Below, in pieces: positions 18,279 to 27,740 of a stretch of 64,000 bases of DNA (the first letter of the stretch is position 1; each line of letters opens with the position of its first letter). The translations under genes were made by a program, and so were the position numbers. Origin of the DNA: Desulfobaculum xiamenense (GTDB lineage Bacteria; Desulfobacterota; Desulfovibrionia; Desulfovibrionales; Desulfovibrionaceae); the NCBI RefSeq assembly GCF_011927665.1, contig NZ_JAATJA010000002.1:1-64000 (forward strand), in the 5' to 3' direction. The notes beneath the pieces are model-generated. The model did not search any database. It had not been told where the DNA came from and saw nothing but the letters and a program-made list of their open reading frames with translations.

Positions 18279-18730
18279 CCGTCACCACCCCGGCGCTCCT
18301 GTTCCCGGCCATCTCGCTCCTGCTCCTGGCCTACACCAACCGCTTCCTCGCGCTCGGCGCGCGCATCCGCCAGTTGCACGACACCTACGCCGAAAGCGGC
18401 GGAGAGCACCTGCGCGAACAGATCGACAGCCTGCGAAAGCGTGTCATCCTCATCCGCAACATGCAGGCCATGGGCGTCTTCAGCCTGTTTCTGTGCGTGG
18501 CGTGCATGCTGGTGCTCTTCGCGGGGCAGGAGCCGCTTGGCCGGGCGCTCTTCGGCGCAAGCCTCCTACTGCTCATGCTGTCCCTCGTGTGGTCGCTTCG
18601 CGAAATTCACATCTCCGTGCAGGCCCTGAACATCCACCTGCGGGACATGGAAATCGGCGCGCCAAGTCTGCGCAAGGGCCGAAAGGCCGCGAAGCGCAAG
18701 CCCTCCGACGATTCCAACGGTTCGTTCTGA
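18269..18730 (+). CDS. DUF2721-type small membrane protein
   Basis: Predicted inner-membrane protein (153 aa) of unknown function. One N-terminal membrane helix ([19 protein letters not shown]) is followed by a helical loop ([19 protein letters not shown]), two further membrane helices and a basic tail. This matches the layout of the DUF2721 family. ATG 18269 overlaps the acetyltransferase end by 10 bp and has GGGGAG 7 nt upstream. Confidence 0.75.
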   Translation: MQITVTTPALLFPAISLLLLAYTNRFLALGARIRQLHDTYAESGGEHLREQIDSLRKRVILIRNMQAMGVFSLFLCVACMLVLFAGQEPLGRALFGASLLLLMLSLVWSLREIHISVQALNIHLRDMEIGAPSLRKGRKAAKRKPSDDSNGSF

Positions 18731-18949
18731 TTTTGCCCCCCGGCGGCTTCCGCCTGACCGGAGACATAGCGGCAGGGAAATTTTGCCATGAATGCCAAGG
18801 CATTCCGAATGGAGCAAGGCGTCGTCGTCCGGGCAGGGGTTTATTTGTCGCCGACGCTGGTGTAGGTTCCCCAGTCATGGACATTTCCCCGGTCCCGTTC
18901 CCTATCGACCTTTCCATCGAAATTTCAAACTGTTGCCGAGCGAATCCAC

Positions 18950-21187
18950 ATGAATATTCCTTCCATGCCGGACGATCTAAAGCCCGTTGTCGTCAATGAG
19001 AATGCCCACGTCGTCCTGGAGAAGCGCTACTTCCAGAAGGACGAAGAGGGCCTGCCCCGCGAGAACGCCGAACAGATGTTCTGGCGCGTCGCCTCGGTCA
19101 TCGCGGCCGAGGAGGCCAAGTACGAGAAATCCCCGTACGCCGACGTCGCCACGCTGGCCAACGAGTTCTACGAACTCATGACCTCGTACCGCTTCCTCCC
19201 CAATTCCCCCACGCTCATGAACGCCGGAACGCGCCTTGGCCAGTTGGCCGCGTGCTTCGTGCTGCCCGTGGGCGATTCCATGGAGGAAATCTTCGAGTCC
19301 GTGAAAAACGCGGCGCTCATCCACAAGTCCGGCGGCGGCACGGGCTTTTCCTTCTCGCGCCTGCGGCAGAAGGACGCCATGGTCGGCTCCACCGGCGGCG
19401 TGGCCTCCGGCCCGCTGTCGTTCCTGCGCATCTTCAACACCGCCACGGAGCAGGTGAAGCAGGGCGGCACCCGCCGCGGCGCGAACATGGGCATCCTGCG
19501 CATCGACCATCCGGACATCATGGAATTCATCGCCGCCAAGGAACGCGACGGAGAACTGAACAACTTCAACCTGTCCGTGGCCCTCACCGAACGCTTCATG
19601 AAAGCGGTGGAAAAGAACGAGGACTACGAGCTGGTGGCCCCGCATACCGGCGACGTGACCGGCACCCTCAAGGCGCGCGACGTGTTCAACCGGCTGGTGT
19701 GCAAGGCGTGGGAGTCCGGCGACCCCGGCATCATCTTCCTCGACCGCATCAACAGGGACAACCCCACCCCGGCGCAGGGCGACATGGAGAGCACCAACCC
19801 CTGCGGCGAGCAGCCGCTTCTGCCCTATGAGGCGTGCAACCTCGGCTCCATCAACCTCGGACTCATGGTCCGCGAGGGCGACGAGCCGGAAATCGACTGG
19901 GACGAGCTGAAGCGTGTGGTGCACATGTCCGTGCGCTTTCTCGACAACGTCATCGACGCCTCGCGCTACCCCCTGCCCGAAATCACGGAGAAGGTGCGCA
20001 CCAACCGCAAGATCGGCCTTGGCGTCATGGGCTTTGCGGACCTGCTCTTCCAGTTGCGCATTCCCTACGACAGTCAGGAGGCCCTGATCCTCGCCGAGCG
20101 CGTCATAAAATTCGTGCGCGAGCAGGCGCGTAGCGCGTCCAAGGCACTGGCTGCGGAGCGCTCCCCGTTCCCGGCCTACGCGGAATCGGTCTTCGGCGAG
20201 CAGAATCTCGGCCCCTACCGCAACGCCACGACGACGACCGTTGCCCCCACGGGCACGCTGTCCATCATCGCCGGATGCTCCTCGGGCATTGAGCCGCTGT
20301 TCGCACTGTCGTTCACCCGCCACGTCATGGACGGAGCCAAGCTCACCGAGGTCAATCCTCACTTCGAGAAGGCCCTTCGCGACGCTGGCGCGTGGTCCGA
20401 AAACCTGATGAAGGACATCACGCGCAAAGGCTCCATCGCGAAGATGGACCATCTGCCCGCCGAAATTCGCAGGGTGTTCGTCACGGCCATGGACATCGCC
20501 CCCGAATGGCACCTGCGCATGCAGGCCGCCTTCCAGAAATACACGGACAACGCCGTGTCCAAGACCGTGAACCTGCCGAACTCCGCCACCAAGAAGGACA
20601 TCCACGACATCTACTGGATGGCCTACGAGCAGGGCTGCAAGGGCGTGACCGTCTACCGCGACGGCTGCAAGGCCGTGCAGGTGCTCTACACCGGCGAAGG
20701 CGAAGCGGCCAAGGCCGCCGCCGCGGATCAGAAGGTCCGCCAGCGCCCGGACGTGGTCTACGGCTTCACCCAGAAGATCGACACCGGTCTCGGGGCCATG
20801 TACCTGACCATCAACGAAGTGGATGGCAAGCCCTTCGAGGTCTTCGCCACCATCGGCAAGTCCGGCCGGTCCATCACCGCCAAGGCCGAGGCCATCGGAC
20901 GGCTGGTGTCGCTGGCACTGCGCTCGGGCATTTCCGTGCGCGCCGTCGTGCAGCAGCTCAAGGGCATCGGGGGCGAGCACCCCGTGTTCCGCAAGAAGGG
21001 CATGATCATGTCCATCCCCGACGCCATCGCGTGGGTGCTGGAACAGCGCTACCTCGGCGGAGACCTGCCCGTGGCCGCCGCCCCGCAGGATCTCGGCGCG
21101 CCCTGCTGCCCGGAATGCGGTCAGGAGCTCGCCTTCCAGGAAGGCTGCTTCCTATGCCCGGGCTGCGGCTACACCAAGTGCGGCTAA
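18950..21187 (+). CDS. nrdJ: Adenosylcobalamin-dependent (class II) ribonucleotide reductase
   Basis: Reduces ribonucleotides to deoxyribonucleotides with a B12-generated thiyl radical, so it works with or without oxygen (745 aa). An N-terminal cap (LPNSPTLMNAG), the first redox cysteine in AACFVLPVGDSMEEIF, and the finger-loop NPCGEQPLLPYEACNLGS with the radical cysteine and glutamate are intact. The C-terminal segment has paired cysteines (CCPECG and CPGCGYTKCG), a zinc-ribbon type tail. No B12 riboswitch was recognised in the 219-bp upstream gap. A strong terminator follows. Confidence 0.95.
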   Translation: MNIPSMPDDLKPVVVNENAHVVLEKRYFQKDEEGLPRENAEQMFWRVASVIAAEEAKYEKSPYADVATLANEFYELMTSYRFLPNSPTLMNAGTRLGQLAACFVLPVGDSMEEIFESVKNAALIHKSGGGTGFSFSRLRQKDAMVGSTGGVASGPLSFLRIFNTATEQVKQGGTRRGANMGILRIDHPDIMEFIAAKERDGELNNFNLSVALTERFMKAVEKNEDYELVAPHTGDVTGTLKARDVFNRLVCKAWESGDPGIIFLDRINRDNPTPAQGDMESTNPCGEQPLLPYEACNLGSINLGLMVREGDEPEIDWDELKRVVHMSVRFLDNVIDASRYPLPEITEKVRTNRKIGLGVMGFADLLFQLRIPYDSQEALILAERVIKFVREQARSASKALAAERSPFPAYAESVFGEQNLGPYRNATTTTVAPTGTLSIIAGCSSGIEPLFALSFTRHVMDGAKLTEVNPHFEKALRDAGAWSENLMKDITRKGSIAKMDHLPAEIRRVFVTAMDIAPEWHLRMQAAFQKYTDNAVSKTVNLPNSATKKDIHDIYWMAYEQGCKGVTVYRDGCKAVQVLYTGEGEAAKAAAADQKVRQRPDVVYGFTQKIDTGLGAMYLTINEVDGKPFEVFATIGKSGRSITAKAEAIGRLVSLALRSGISVRAVVQQLKGIGGEHPVFRKKGMIMSIPDAIAWVLEQRYLGGDLPVAAAPQDLGAPCCPECGQELAFQEGCFLCPGCGYTKCG

Positions 21188-21212
21188 CCCGCGCGCAATC
21201 ACTGCATATGCC

Positions 21213-21251
21213 GACGGGCGGGGGTATCATACCTCCGCCCGTCTCTTTTTT
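21213..21251 (+). terminator. Rho-independent terminator of nrdJ
   Basis: 14-bp stem (one G-T pair) with a 3-nt loop, followed by a run rich in T. Confidence 0.9.
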
Positions 21252-21374
21252 GACACCACCAGACGCACTCCTTAATCGCAAAATGCGCAACATGCGAAAT
21301 TCATTGCATTAGACGGCACATTTGTCGTATAGAGGTGCAGTCCCTCCTCACACCTTTCATACGGCACACACGCA

Positions 21375-24110
21375 ATGGAAACAGAAAACTCGCCAGAGCT
21401 GATGCCCCCCAGCATTGCCGCAGAGCTGACGGAGCTGCAACGCCTTCGACAGCAGAATGAATCTCTACGGCGCGAACTCGCCGCCCTGCGCAATCTCATC
21501 CGCAACGAAACCGTCACCCCCAACATGCCGGAATGGCTGCCAAGCGTCGTGGAGCGCTGTCCCGCGCTGGTGGTGGCGACGGACGCCGACGGCCTCATCG
21601 AATATGCCAATGCCGCGTTCTTCGGCGCGCTGGGCCTGCCACGCGAGGACGTGACCGGCCAGAGCATCTTCGAATACGCCGCGGACAACACCCTCACGCA
21701 GGTGGAACGACGGCGCATGATGCGCACGCTCCACTCCGGGCGGCCATGGCGGGGCCTGCTACGCTGCAATGCCGCCGACGGCACCTGCCACTGGCTCGAC
21801 GCGGAGGTCATGCGCCACGACGATGGCGAGGACGGCATGCGGCTGGTGGGCGTGATGGAGGACGTGACCGAACGTCTGCGCACGCGCAGCGAATCCGCCC
21901 GGCAGGAGCGCAACATCGCCATCCTCTACCGCATCGCCAACGCCGTGAACATGTCCGGCGACCTCGGCGAGCTGTTCCCGGCCATCCACGCCATCCTGCT
22001 GGAGTACATCGACACCCCGAATTTTTACATCGCCCTCGTGGACGCCGAACGTGACCGGCTCTCCTTTCCGTACTTCGCCGACGAGCGCGACACCTACTAC
22101 GAAATCGGCAACATCAGCGATCCCGAGACGAAAAGCCTCACCCTCGACGTCATCCGCAGCGGCCGTCCGCTCATCGTGCGTCGAAACGACGTGGACGAGC
22201 AGGGCGTGGGCCTTCGCGACGGCATTTCCGGCGTCATCGGCACCATGTGCGCCCAGTGGCTCGGCGTCCCGCTCATGGTGGAAGGGCGCATCACGGGGGC
22301 AATGGTCGTGCAGGACTACGAGGACCCCGAACATTTCTCCGAGCGCGACCTCACCATCCTCTCAGCCATTTCCGGACAGGTGGCCCTGTCCATCGAACGA
22401 AAGCGCATGGAGGACGCGTTGCGCCGTTCCGAGGCGCGCTACCGCATGGTCTCCGATTCCGCGCACGACCTCGAAACCTGGGCCTCACCGCAGGGGCGTC
22501 TGCTCTACGTCTCCCCGTCCTGCGAACGCATCACCGGCTTCACGCCGGATATCTTCATCGACGACCCGGCCTTCGTCGAATCGCTCATCCACCGCGACGA
22601 CCTGCCCCTGTGGCGCAGCTACATGGAATGCCGCCACGAGACCGGCTCGGATTCCCTCGATTTCCGCATCTTCCGCAAGGACGGCCGCATGCGTTGGCTC
22701 TCCGTGGTCTGCCGCGCCGTGGCCGACGACGACGGCACGCCCATGGGCGTACGATGCAGCATGCGCGACATCACCGACCGCAAGGCCCTTGAGCTCCGCC
22801 TGGGCTACGAGGCCCTGCACGACCTGCTGACCGGCCTGCCCAACCGCGAGCTGTGCCTCGACCGCATGCGGCAGGTGCTCGAACGCGCCAAACGCCGCGA
22901 GGACTACTACTTCGCCGTGGTCTTCCTCGACATCAACCGCTTCAAGGTCATAAACGACAGCCTCGGCCACGCCTTCGGCGACGCCGTCCTGCGCGAGGCG
23001 GCCATGCGCCTTCTGCACTGCGTCCGCAGCCTCGACACCGTGTCGCGCTTCGGCGGCGATGAATTCATCCTCCTGCTGGACGAATTGGAGTCCCCGCGCG
23101 AAGCCATCAGCGCCGTGCGCCGCGTGCGCGAGGCACTGGCCCGGCCGCTGGCCGTGGGTGACAAGGAAGTCCGCCTGAGCGTGAGCTGCGGCGTGGTGCT
23201 CAGCCCCACGGACTACTCCGAACCCGAGGAGCTGCTCCAAAACGCCAACATCGCGCTGCACCGGGCCAAGGAATCGCGCCACAACCGCATCAAGGTGTTC
23301 ACCGAACGCATGCGCGAACAGGCCGTGGCCATGCTCCACCTCGAAAACGACCTGCGGCGCGGCATCGACAATCGCGAATTCTTCGTGCTCTACCAGCCCA
23401 TCATTTCCCTGCGTAGCGGCCACGTCATCGGGTTCGAGGCCCTGTGCCGCTGGCGGCATCCCGTGCGCGGCATCGTCGGCCCCGGCGAATTCATCCCCTC
23501 GGCGGAACTCACCGGCGACATCATCGACCTCGGCCTCTGGGTGCTTCGCGAGGCATGCGCCACCATGGCCGCATGGCAGAAAGCCTACCCGCACCGAAAT
23601 GATCTCGTCATGTCCGTGAACATCTCAAGCAAGCAGTTCGCCCAGCCGAGCCTCGTGGACCAGATCACCTGCATCATCGAGGAAACGGGCATCGTCCCCT
23701 CCAGCCTGAAGCTCGAAATCACCGAAAGCGCAGTCATGGAAAATGCCGAAAGCGCACTGGTCATGCTGCGACGGCTCAAGGCGCTGGGAATCCAGCTCTC
23801 CATCGACGACTTCGGCACCGGCTATTCCTCCCTGGCCTACCTCCAGCGCTTCCCGGTGGACACCCTCAAGGTGGACCGCTCCTTCATCGCCGACATGTGC
23901 TCCGGCACGCAAAACACGGAAATCGTGCGCGCCGTACTCGTACTGGCCCGGACCCTCGGATTGGACGTCATCGCCGAGGGAGTGGAGGAGTCGGACCAGA
24001 TCAACGCGCTACGCGGTCTGGACTGCGAATACGTGCAGGGATTCTTCTTCTCCTGCCCGCTGGAGCGCGACGCGGCGTCGGCACTGCTGGCCTCGGCCAA
24101 CGTGGGCTGA
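21375..24110 (+). CDS. PAS-GAF-PAS-GGDEF-EAL cyclic-di-GMP regulator
   Basis: Cytoplasmic sensor predicted to make and/or break cyclic-di-GMP (911 aa, no membrane helix). A short coiled coil (residues 15-45) leads to PAS (about 52-165), GAF (about 180-340), PAS with PAC (350-470), GGDEF (480-640) and EAL (655-905). The GGDEF motif is exact (560-564) and the product-inhibition I-site RSLD lies five residues before it. The phosphodiesterase part keeps FEAL (687-690), DDFGTGYSS and EGVEES, so both activities look possible. No clear terminator follows. Confidence 0.94.
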   Translation: METENSPELMPPSIAAELTELQRLRQQNESLRRELAALRNLIRNETVTPNMPEWLPSVVERCPALVVATDADGLIEYANAAFFGALGLPREDVTGQSIFEYAADNTLTQVERRRMMRTLHSGRPWRGLLRCNAADGTCHWLDAEVMRHDDGEDGMRLVGVMEDVTERLRTRSESARQERNIAILYRIANAVNMSGDLGELFPAIHAILLEYIDTPNFYIALVDAERDRLSFPYFADERDTYYEIGNISDPETKSLTLDVIRSGRPLIVRRNDVDEQGVGLRDGISGVIGTMCAQWLGVPLMVEGRITGAMVVQDYEDPEHFSERDLTILSAISGQVALSIERKRMEDALRRSEARYRMVSDSAHDLETWASPQGRLLYVSPSCERITGFTPDIFIDDPAFVESLIHRDDLPLWRSYMECRHETGSDSLDFRIFRKDGRMRWLSVVCRAVADDDGTPMGVRCSMRDITDRKALELRLGYEALHDLLTGLPNRELCLDRMRQVLERAKRREDYYFAVVFLDINRFKVINDSLGHAFGDAVLREAAMRLLHCVRSLDTVSRFGGDEFILLLDELESPREAISAVRRVREALARPLAVGDKEVRLSVSCGVVLSPTDYSEPEELLQNANIALHRAKESRHNRIKVFTERMREQAVAMLHLENDLRRGIDNREFFVLYQPIISLRSGHVIGFEALCRWRHPVRGIVGPGEFIPSAELTGDIIDLGLWVLREACATMAAWQKAYPHRNDLVMSVNISSKQFAQPSLVDQITCIIEETGIVPSSLKLEITESAVMENAESALVMLRRLKALGIQLSIDDFGTGYSSLAYLQRFPVDTLKVDRSFIADMCSGTQNTEIVRAVLVLARTLGLDVIAEGVEESDQINALRGLDCEYVQGFFFSCPLERDAASALLASANVG

Positions 24111-24346
24111 CCGGTCCCGCCCACTCCCATCGGCTCCATCCGCCCCACAGGTCCGCCCGCCCGTGCAAGCCCCCCCCGCGCGCGACGCAAACACTCGCCT
24201 ATATATTAAGGAAATGATGAAAATTCCCGCGCCACAGGCATTTTCGCGGACGATTACATGTCGGACGCCAGCGAATCCGCTCGGCACTCGCCAGCGGCAG
24301 GGCAGGGGTGTCCCCCTGTCTGCGAAGGGAAGAAAAGAAGAGAGGA
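24111..24346. other. Intergenic stretch between convergent genes, nothing recognised
   Basis: 236 bp between the GGDEF-EAL gene and the helicase gene. I see no ORF with a ribosome site, no strong hairpin with a T-run and no repeat copy. Confidence 0.5.
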
Positions 24347-27300
24347 TCAGCCGGGCAATTCGTTCCAATCCACGGGCAGACGCACCGCGTTTCCGGCCTT
24401 GTTGGTGAAGAGAAGATAGCCGTTGTCGCGACCGAAGGCGTAGAGGTCACGGGTCACAGCCACGTCCTGCGTGCAGTAGGCAATGATGTCGTCGATGCGG
24501 CCCTGCTTCCACCATTCGAGAGCCTTCAGGCCGTCGGCTGATTTCTGCGCACCAAGGGTGGCGCGAGCCAGATGGTCGAGGGACAGGCGGTAGCCCAGCC
24601 TGCGATGCACGTGTTCCAGCATATCCACAGTGGGCAGGGACCGGAAATCGAAATCCGAATACCCGGACAGCACCTCGTAGTCGAAACGCCGAATATTGAA
24701 GCCCACCACCAGCGGCACTGCGCGCAAATCATCGATCAGCGCGGGGATGTCCGCCTCCAGATAGGCCCGCGTGGCGTCCGTGGCGGAATCGTACACGCAC
24801 ACGCACGATACGCGCATCCGCCGGGCATTGCCCCAGCCGCCAACCTCCTGCGCCGAAAGCTGGGTTTCGAGGTCGAGCACGGCGAAGCGTTCCACATCCG
24901 CAATGCCTCGCCCGGCGGCAGAACTTCTTTCTACGCCAACAGCCGCTCCCTCGCCCGCGACCTCGATACGGTTCGTATTACGAATCGTATCAGGGCTATT
25001 CCCTGTCGAATTCTCCCTCGCAACAGGCAGTTCGGGCGGCGTCAGATCCTTCGGCCTCGGCGCGGCCTTGATGGCGCGCAGCAGGTAGAGGGCCGCACCC
25101 TTGTCGATGGGGCGATTGCCGGAGCCACACTTGGGCGAGTGTACGCAGGACGGGCAGCCCAGTTCGCACTCGCAGGTCTCGATGACGGTGAGGGTGCGGT
25201 CAATGAGTTCCTCTGCTGTCTCGAAGGCCTGACTGGTCAGCCCCACGCCACCAGGCATGCCGTCGTAAATGAACACCGCCGCGCAGCCCACCTGCTCGTG
25301 GTAGGGGATGGAGATGCCGCCAAGGTCGTTGCGGTCTGTCATGACCAGCAGGGGCAGGATGCCGATGGCCGCGTGCTCCACGGCATGGATACCGCCCATG
25401 AAGTGCAGAAATTCGTCCTCCGCCCGACGCTGTATTTCACGTGGAACCTCGATCCACAGGCCGTCGGTCTCAAACGTCAACTCCGGCAGGTCCAGCGGGA
25501 CCACGGTCATGAGCTTGCCGCCCCGGATGCGTCGCTTCTCGTAACCCTGAATCCGTTGCGTGACCTTGAGCCGCCCCCGGAAGACCCGGCAGCCATACGC
25601 CGCGCGAACGCCCGTGATCTCCAGAATCTGTGTGGATTTCTCGCTTCGCACGCGGGTGTAGTAGTCCACCCGCGCGGGCCGCGCACGCACCACGCCTGCC
25701 GCGATGTCGAGGTCCTCCACCACGTAGGTCCGCCCGCGATGCAGGTACACGGCACCGGGATAGGTCTCGGTGTAGGCGCGATGCTCGTCCACGTCGCCCA
25801 CGCTCGTCTCGCCCTCGCCGTTCTCGTCGTCCAACCGGTCGCTGCCGGTGACAATGGAGAATGTCCGGCTTGATCCCCGAAGGCTCACCTCGCGATGCGG
25901 ACGCTTGCGCGAGGAATGGATGTCGCGCCCGTCGGCGCTGCGCAAAAGCCGCCCCTCGCGTTCCAGCCGCGCCACCTGCTCGGGCATGCCCGGCTCGCGA
26001 AGCCACGGTTCGTCCGCCGACAGGGTCAGCTCCGCCGCCGCGCACACCAGATGCTTTTCCACGATGACCGGATTCACGGGATTAAGCACCGCGCATTCAG
26101 GCGGTCTAACGAAGAAATCCTGCGGATTCTTCATGAAATACTGATCCAGCTGGTCCTCTCCGGCCACCAGCGCCACGGCGGACTCCTGTCGCGCGCGCCC
26201 CACACGGCCGCCGCGCTGCAAGGTGCTCATCACCGTACCCGGATAGCCCACCAGGATGCACAGATCGAGGCTGCCAATGTCGATGCCCAGTTCCAACGCG
26301 CTCGTGGACACCACGGCCAGTAGCTCGCCGGAAGCCATGCGCGCCTCGATGTCGCGGCGTTCCTCGGGCAGGAATCCCGCGCGGTAGGCGCTTATGCGCT
26401 CGCGGTACGGCCCGGAGCGCTCCGCCGCCCACATGGAGATGAGCTCCGTCATCTTGCGGGACTGGCAGTAGACGATCGTTCTCAATCCACGTGCCAGCGC
26501 GGCCTTCAGCAATTGAATGGCCACCTGCGACGGGCTTTCGGCCATGGTCAGCGCCGGATTGATGAACAGGAAATGCCGCGTCCCCTGTGGCGCTCCGGAT
26601 TCGGTAATGGCCTGTGCGTCCACGCCTGTCAGATCGTGCGCCAGTTGCGCCGGGTTGCCCACCGTTGCGGACAAAAATGCGAAGTTCGGCGATGCGCCAT
26701 AGCGGGCGCACACCCGCCGTAGCCTGCGAAACACCTGCGCCATGTGCGAGCCCAGAACCCCGCGATAGGTATGGACCTCGTCCACCACCACGTGCGTCAG
26801 CCCCGCCCAAAACGCCGACCACTGCTCGTGGTAGGGGAGCATGGACAGGTGCAACATCTCCGGATTCGTCATCAGCACATGCGGCGGATTCTCCCGAATC
26901 TTCTTGCGGAACCACTGCGAGGTATCGCCATCGTAGATGCGCGCCTCGGGGCGGTTGGCGTCCGGCCACGGGGCAACAAGCTCGTTGAAGCCCCGAAGCT
27001 GGTCCTGCGCCAGCGCCTTGAGCGGGAAAAGATAGAGCGCCCGGCTGTCCGGGTTCATCAGAATCTGTTCGATCACCGGGAGGTTGTAGATGAGCGTCTT
27101 GCCGCTGGCGGTGGGCGTCGCCACCACCACGCTGCGGCCGCTGCGCAGAATGTCCATGGCCCGCGCCTGATGCGAATACAGTCCGTCGATGCCGCGCCAC
27201 GACAAAAGGCGTTCCACCGTCACCGGAAGAGGACGGCGGCACTGCGCCACCTCTGCCTCGCGGCCGGAAAGCTTCTCGTGATGCACCACCAGATGCCCCA

Positions 27301-27349
27301 GTTGTCTGGAATCCTTCAGCGCATCAATGTATTCACGTATGTCAGCCAT
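24347..27349 (-). CDS. MrfA-like DEAD/DEAH helicase fused to an MrfB/YprB-like DEDD exonuclease
   Basis: 1000-aa protein. Helicase core: Walker A ATPTASGKT (77-85), DEVH (190-193), and a second RecA domain with QRGGRVGRA. The DUF1998 region carries four cysteines, CELGCPSCVHSPKC (728, 732, 735, 741), as in MrfA. After an 80-residue linker, residues 821-1000 form an RNase-H-like exonuclease with DLE (Asp826, Glu828), Asp890 in NIRRFDYE and Asp962 in CTQDVAVTRDLY. In Bacillus subtilis, MrfA and MrfB are separate proteins of a mitomycin C repair pathway. ATG 27349 has GGAGGG upstream; the longer frame runs through a repeat copy. A parS-like palindrome lies at 25433-25448. Confidence 0.88.
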   Translation of the reverse strand: MADIREYIDALKDSRQLGHLVVHHEKLSGREAEVAQCRRPLPVTVERLLSWRGIDGLYSHQARAMDILRSGRSVVVATPTASGKTLIYNLPVIEQILMNPDSRALYLFPLKALAQDQLRGFNELVAPWPDANRPEARIYDGDTSQWFRKKIRENPPHVLMTNPEMLHLSMLPYHEQWSAFWAGLTHVVVDEVHTYRGVLGSHMAQVFRRLRRVCARYGASPNFAFLSATVGNPAQLAHDLTGVDAQAITESGAPQGTRHFLFINPALTMAESPSQVAIQLLKAALARGLRTIVYCQSRKMTELISMWAAERSGPYRERISAYRAGFLPEERRDIEARMASGELLAVVSTSALELGIDIGSLDLCILVGYPGTVMSTLQRGGRVGRARQESAVALVAGEDQLDQYFMKNPQDFFVRPPECAVLNPVNPVIVEKHLVCAAAELTLSADEPWLREPGMPEQVARLEREGRLLRSADGRDIHSSRKRPHREVSLRGSSRTFSIVTGSDRLDDENGEGETSVGDVDEHRAYTETYPGAVYLHRGRTYVVEDLDIAAGVVRARPARVDYYTRVRSEKSTQILEITGVRAAYGCRVFRGRLKVTQRIQGYEKRRIRGGKLMTVVPLDLPELTFETDGLWIEVPREIQRRAEDEFLHFMGGIHAVEHAAIGILPLLVMTDRNDLGGISIPYHEQVGCAAVFIYDGMPGGVGLTSQAFETAEELIDRTLTVIETCECELGCPSCVHSPKCGSGNRPIDKGAALYLLRAIKAAPRPKDLTPPELPVARENSTGNSPDTIRNTNRIEVAGEGAAVGVERSSAAGRGIADVERFAVLDLETQLSAQEVGGWGNARRMRVSCVCVYDSATDATRAYLEADIPALIDDLRAVPLVVGFNIRRFDYEVLSGYSDFDFRSLPTVDMLEHVHRRLGYRLSLDHLARATLGAQKSADGLKALEWWKQGRIDDIIAYCTQDVAVTRDLYAFGRDNGYLLFTNKAGNAVRLPVDWNELPG
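25433..25448. promoter_or_regulatory. Weak parS-like palindrome inside the helicase gene
   Basis: TATTTCACGTGGAACC contains the palindromic core TTCACGTGGAA and differs from the parS consensus at positions 2 and 16 (plus a permitted C/T variation). It is far from parAB and may be chance. Confidence 0.3.
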
Positions 27350-27458
27350 GAACCCTCCACCCGGACACAAGGCCGGGCCACATTCACTACCGTGCCGCGC
27401 CAAGCCTTGCAACCGTCGCGCGGCACTCGCCACTCGCGTGGGGCGAGAGGAGAAGAGA

Positions 27459-27654
27459 GGCCTCCGGCGGCCGGGGCTCTGCCCCGGACCCCGGTCAAGG
27501 AAATGATTTCCTTGACAATCCTCACTAGGGCTTCGTCGCGCAAAGCCGCGCGGCTCGCCAAGGGCACCCACGGTTATCGCAAATCGGGGTTCCAAGGGAG
27601 CCGCGCTCCCTTGGCCGGCGGAGCCTACGTCTTGCACCCATCGACGAACGATAC
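27459..27654 (+). repeat. Structured intergenic repeat, copy 1
   Basis: About 196 bp, the main content of the gap between rsmB and the helicase gene. In order: left GC-rich arm, hairpin 1 (CCGGGGC/GCCCCGG), hairpin 2 (27494-27516, GTCAAGGAAAT/ATTTCCTTGAC), a conserved CTTCGTCGC linker, hairpin 5 (27592-27614, CCAAGGGAGC/GCTCCCTTGG), right GC-rich arm, and a GAACGATAC terminus. The paired bases in hairpins 2 and 5 differ from the other copies, yet pairing is kept. Confidence 0.85.
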
Positions 27655-27671
27655 GCCAGGCCCATGCGACA

Positions 27672-27703
27672 ACGCCCGGCCTCGCGGAAGCGGGGCCGGG
27701 CGT
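27672..27703 (-). terminator. Hairpin downstream of rsmB
   Basis: 14-bp stem (ACGCCCGGCC...GGCCGGGCGT, one G-T pair) with a GGAA loop, just after the rsmB stop on the minus strand. No T-run follows. Confidence 0.55.
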
Positions 27704-27740
27704 CATGGTCGTACGAAATCACAAAAGCGCGCAGCGGGGA

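Noticed and set aside
18731-18949. Possible cobalamin riboswitch before nrdJ
   Set aside because: I could not find the B12-box or the usual paired regions; only weak hairpins are seen.
27350-27706. N-terminal extension of the helicase reading frame by about 120 codons
   Set aside because: The extension runs through repeat copy 1. The ATG at 27349 has a good ribosome site and gives a complete helicase.
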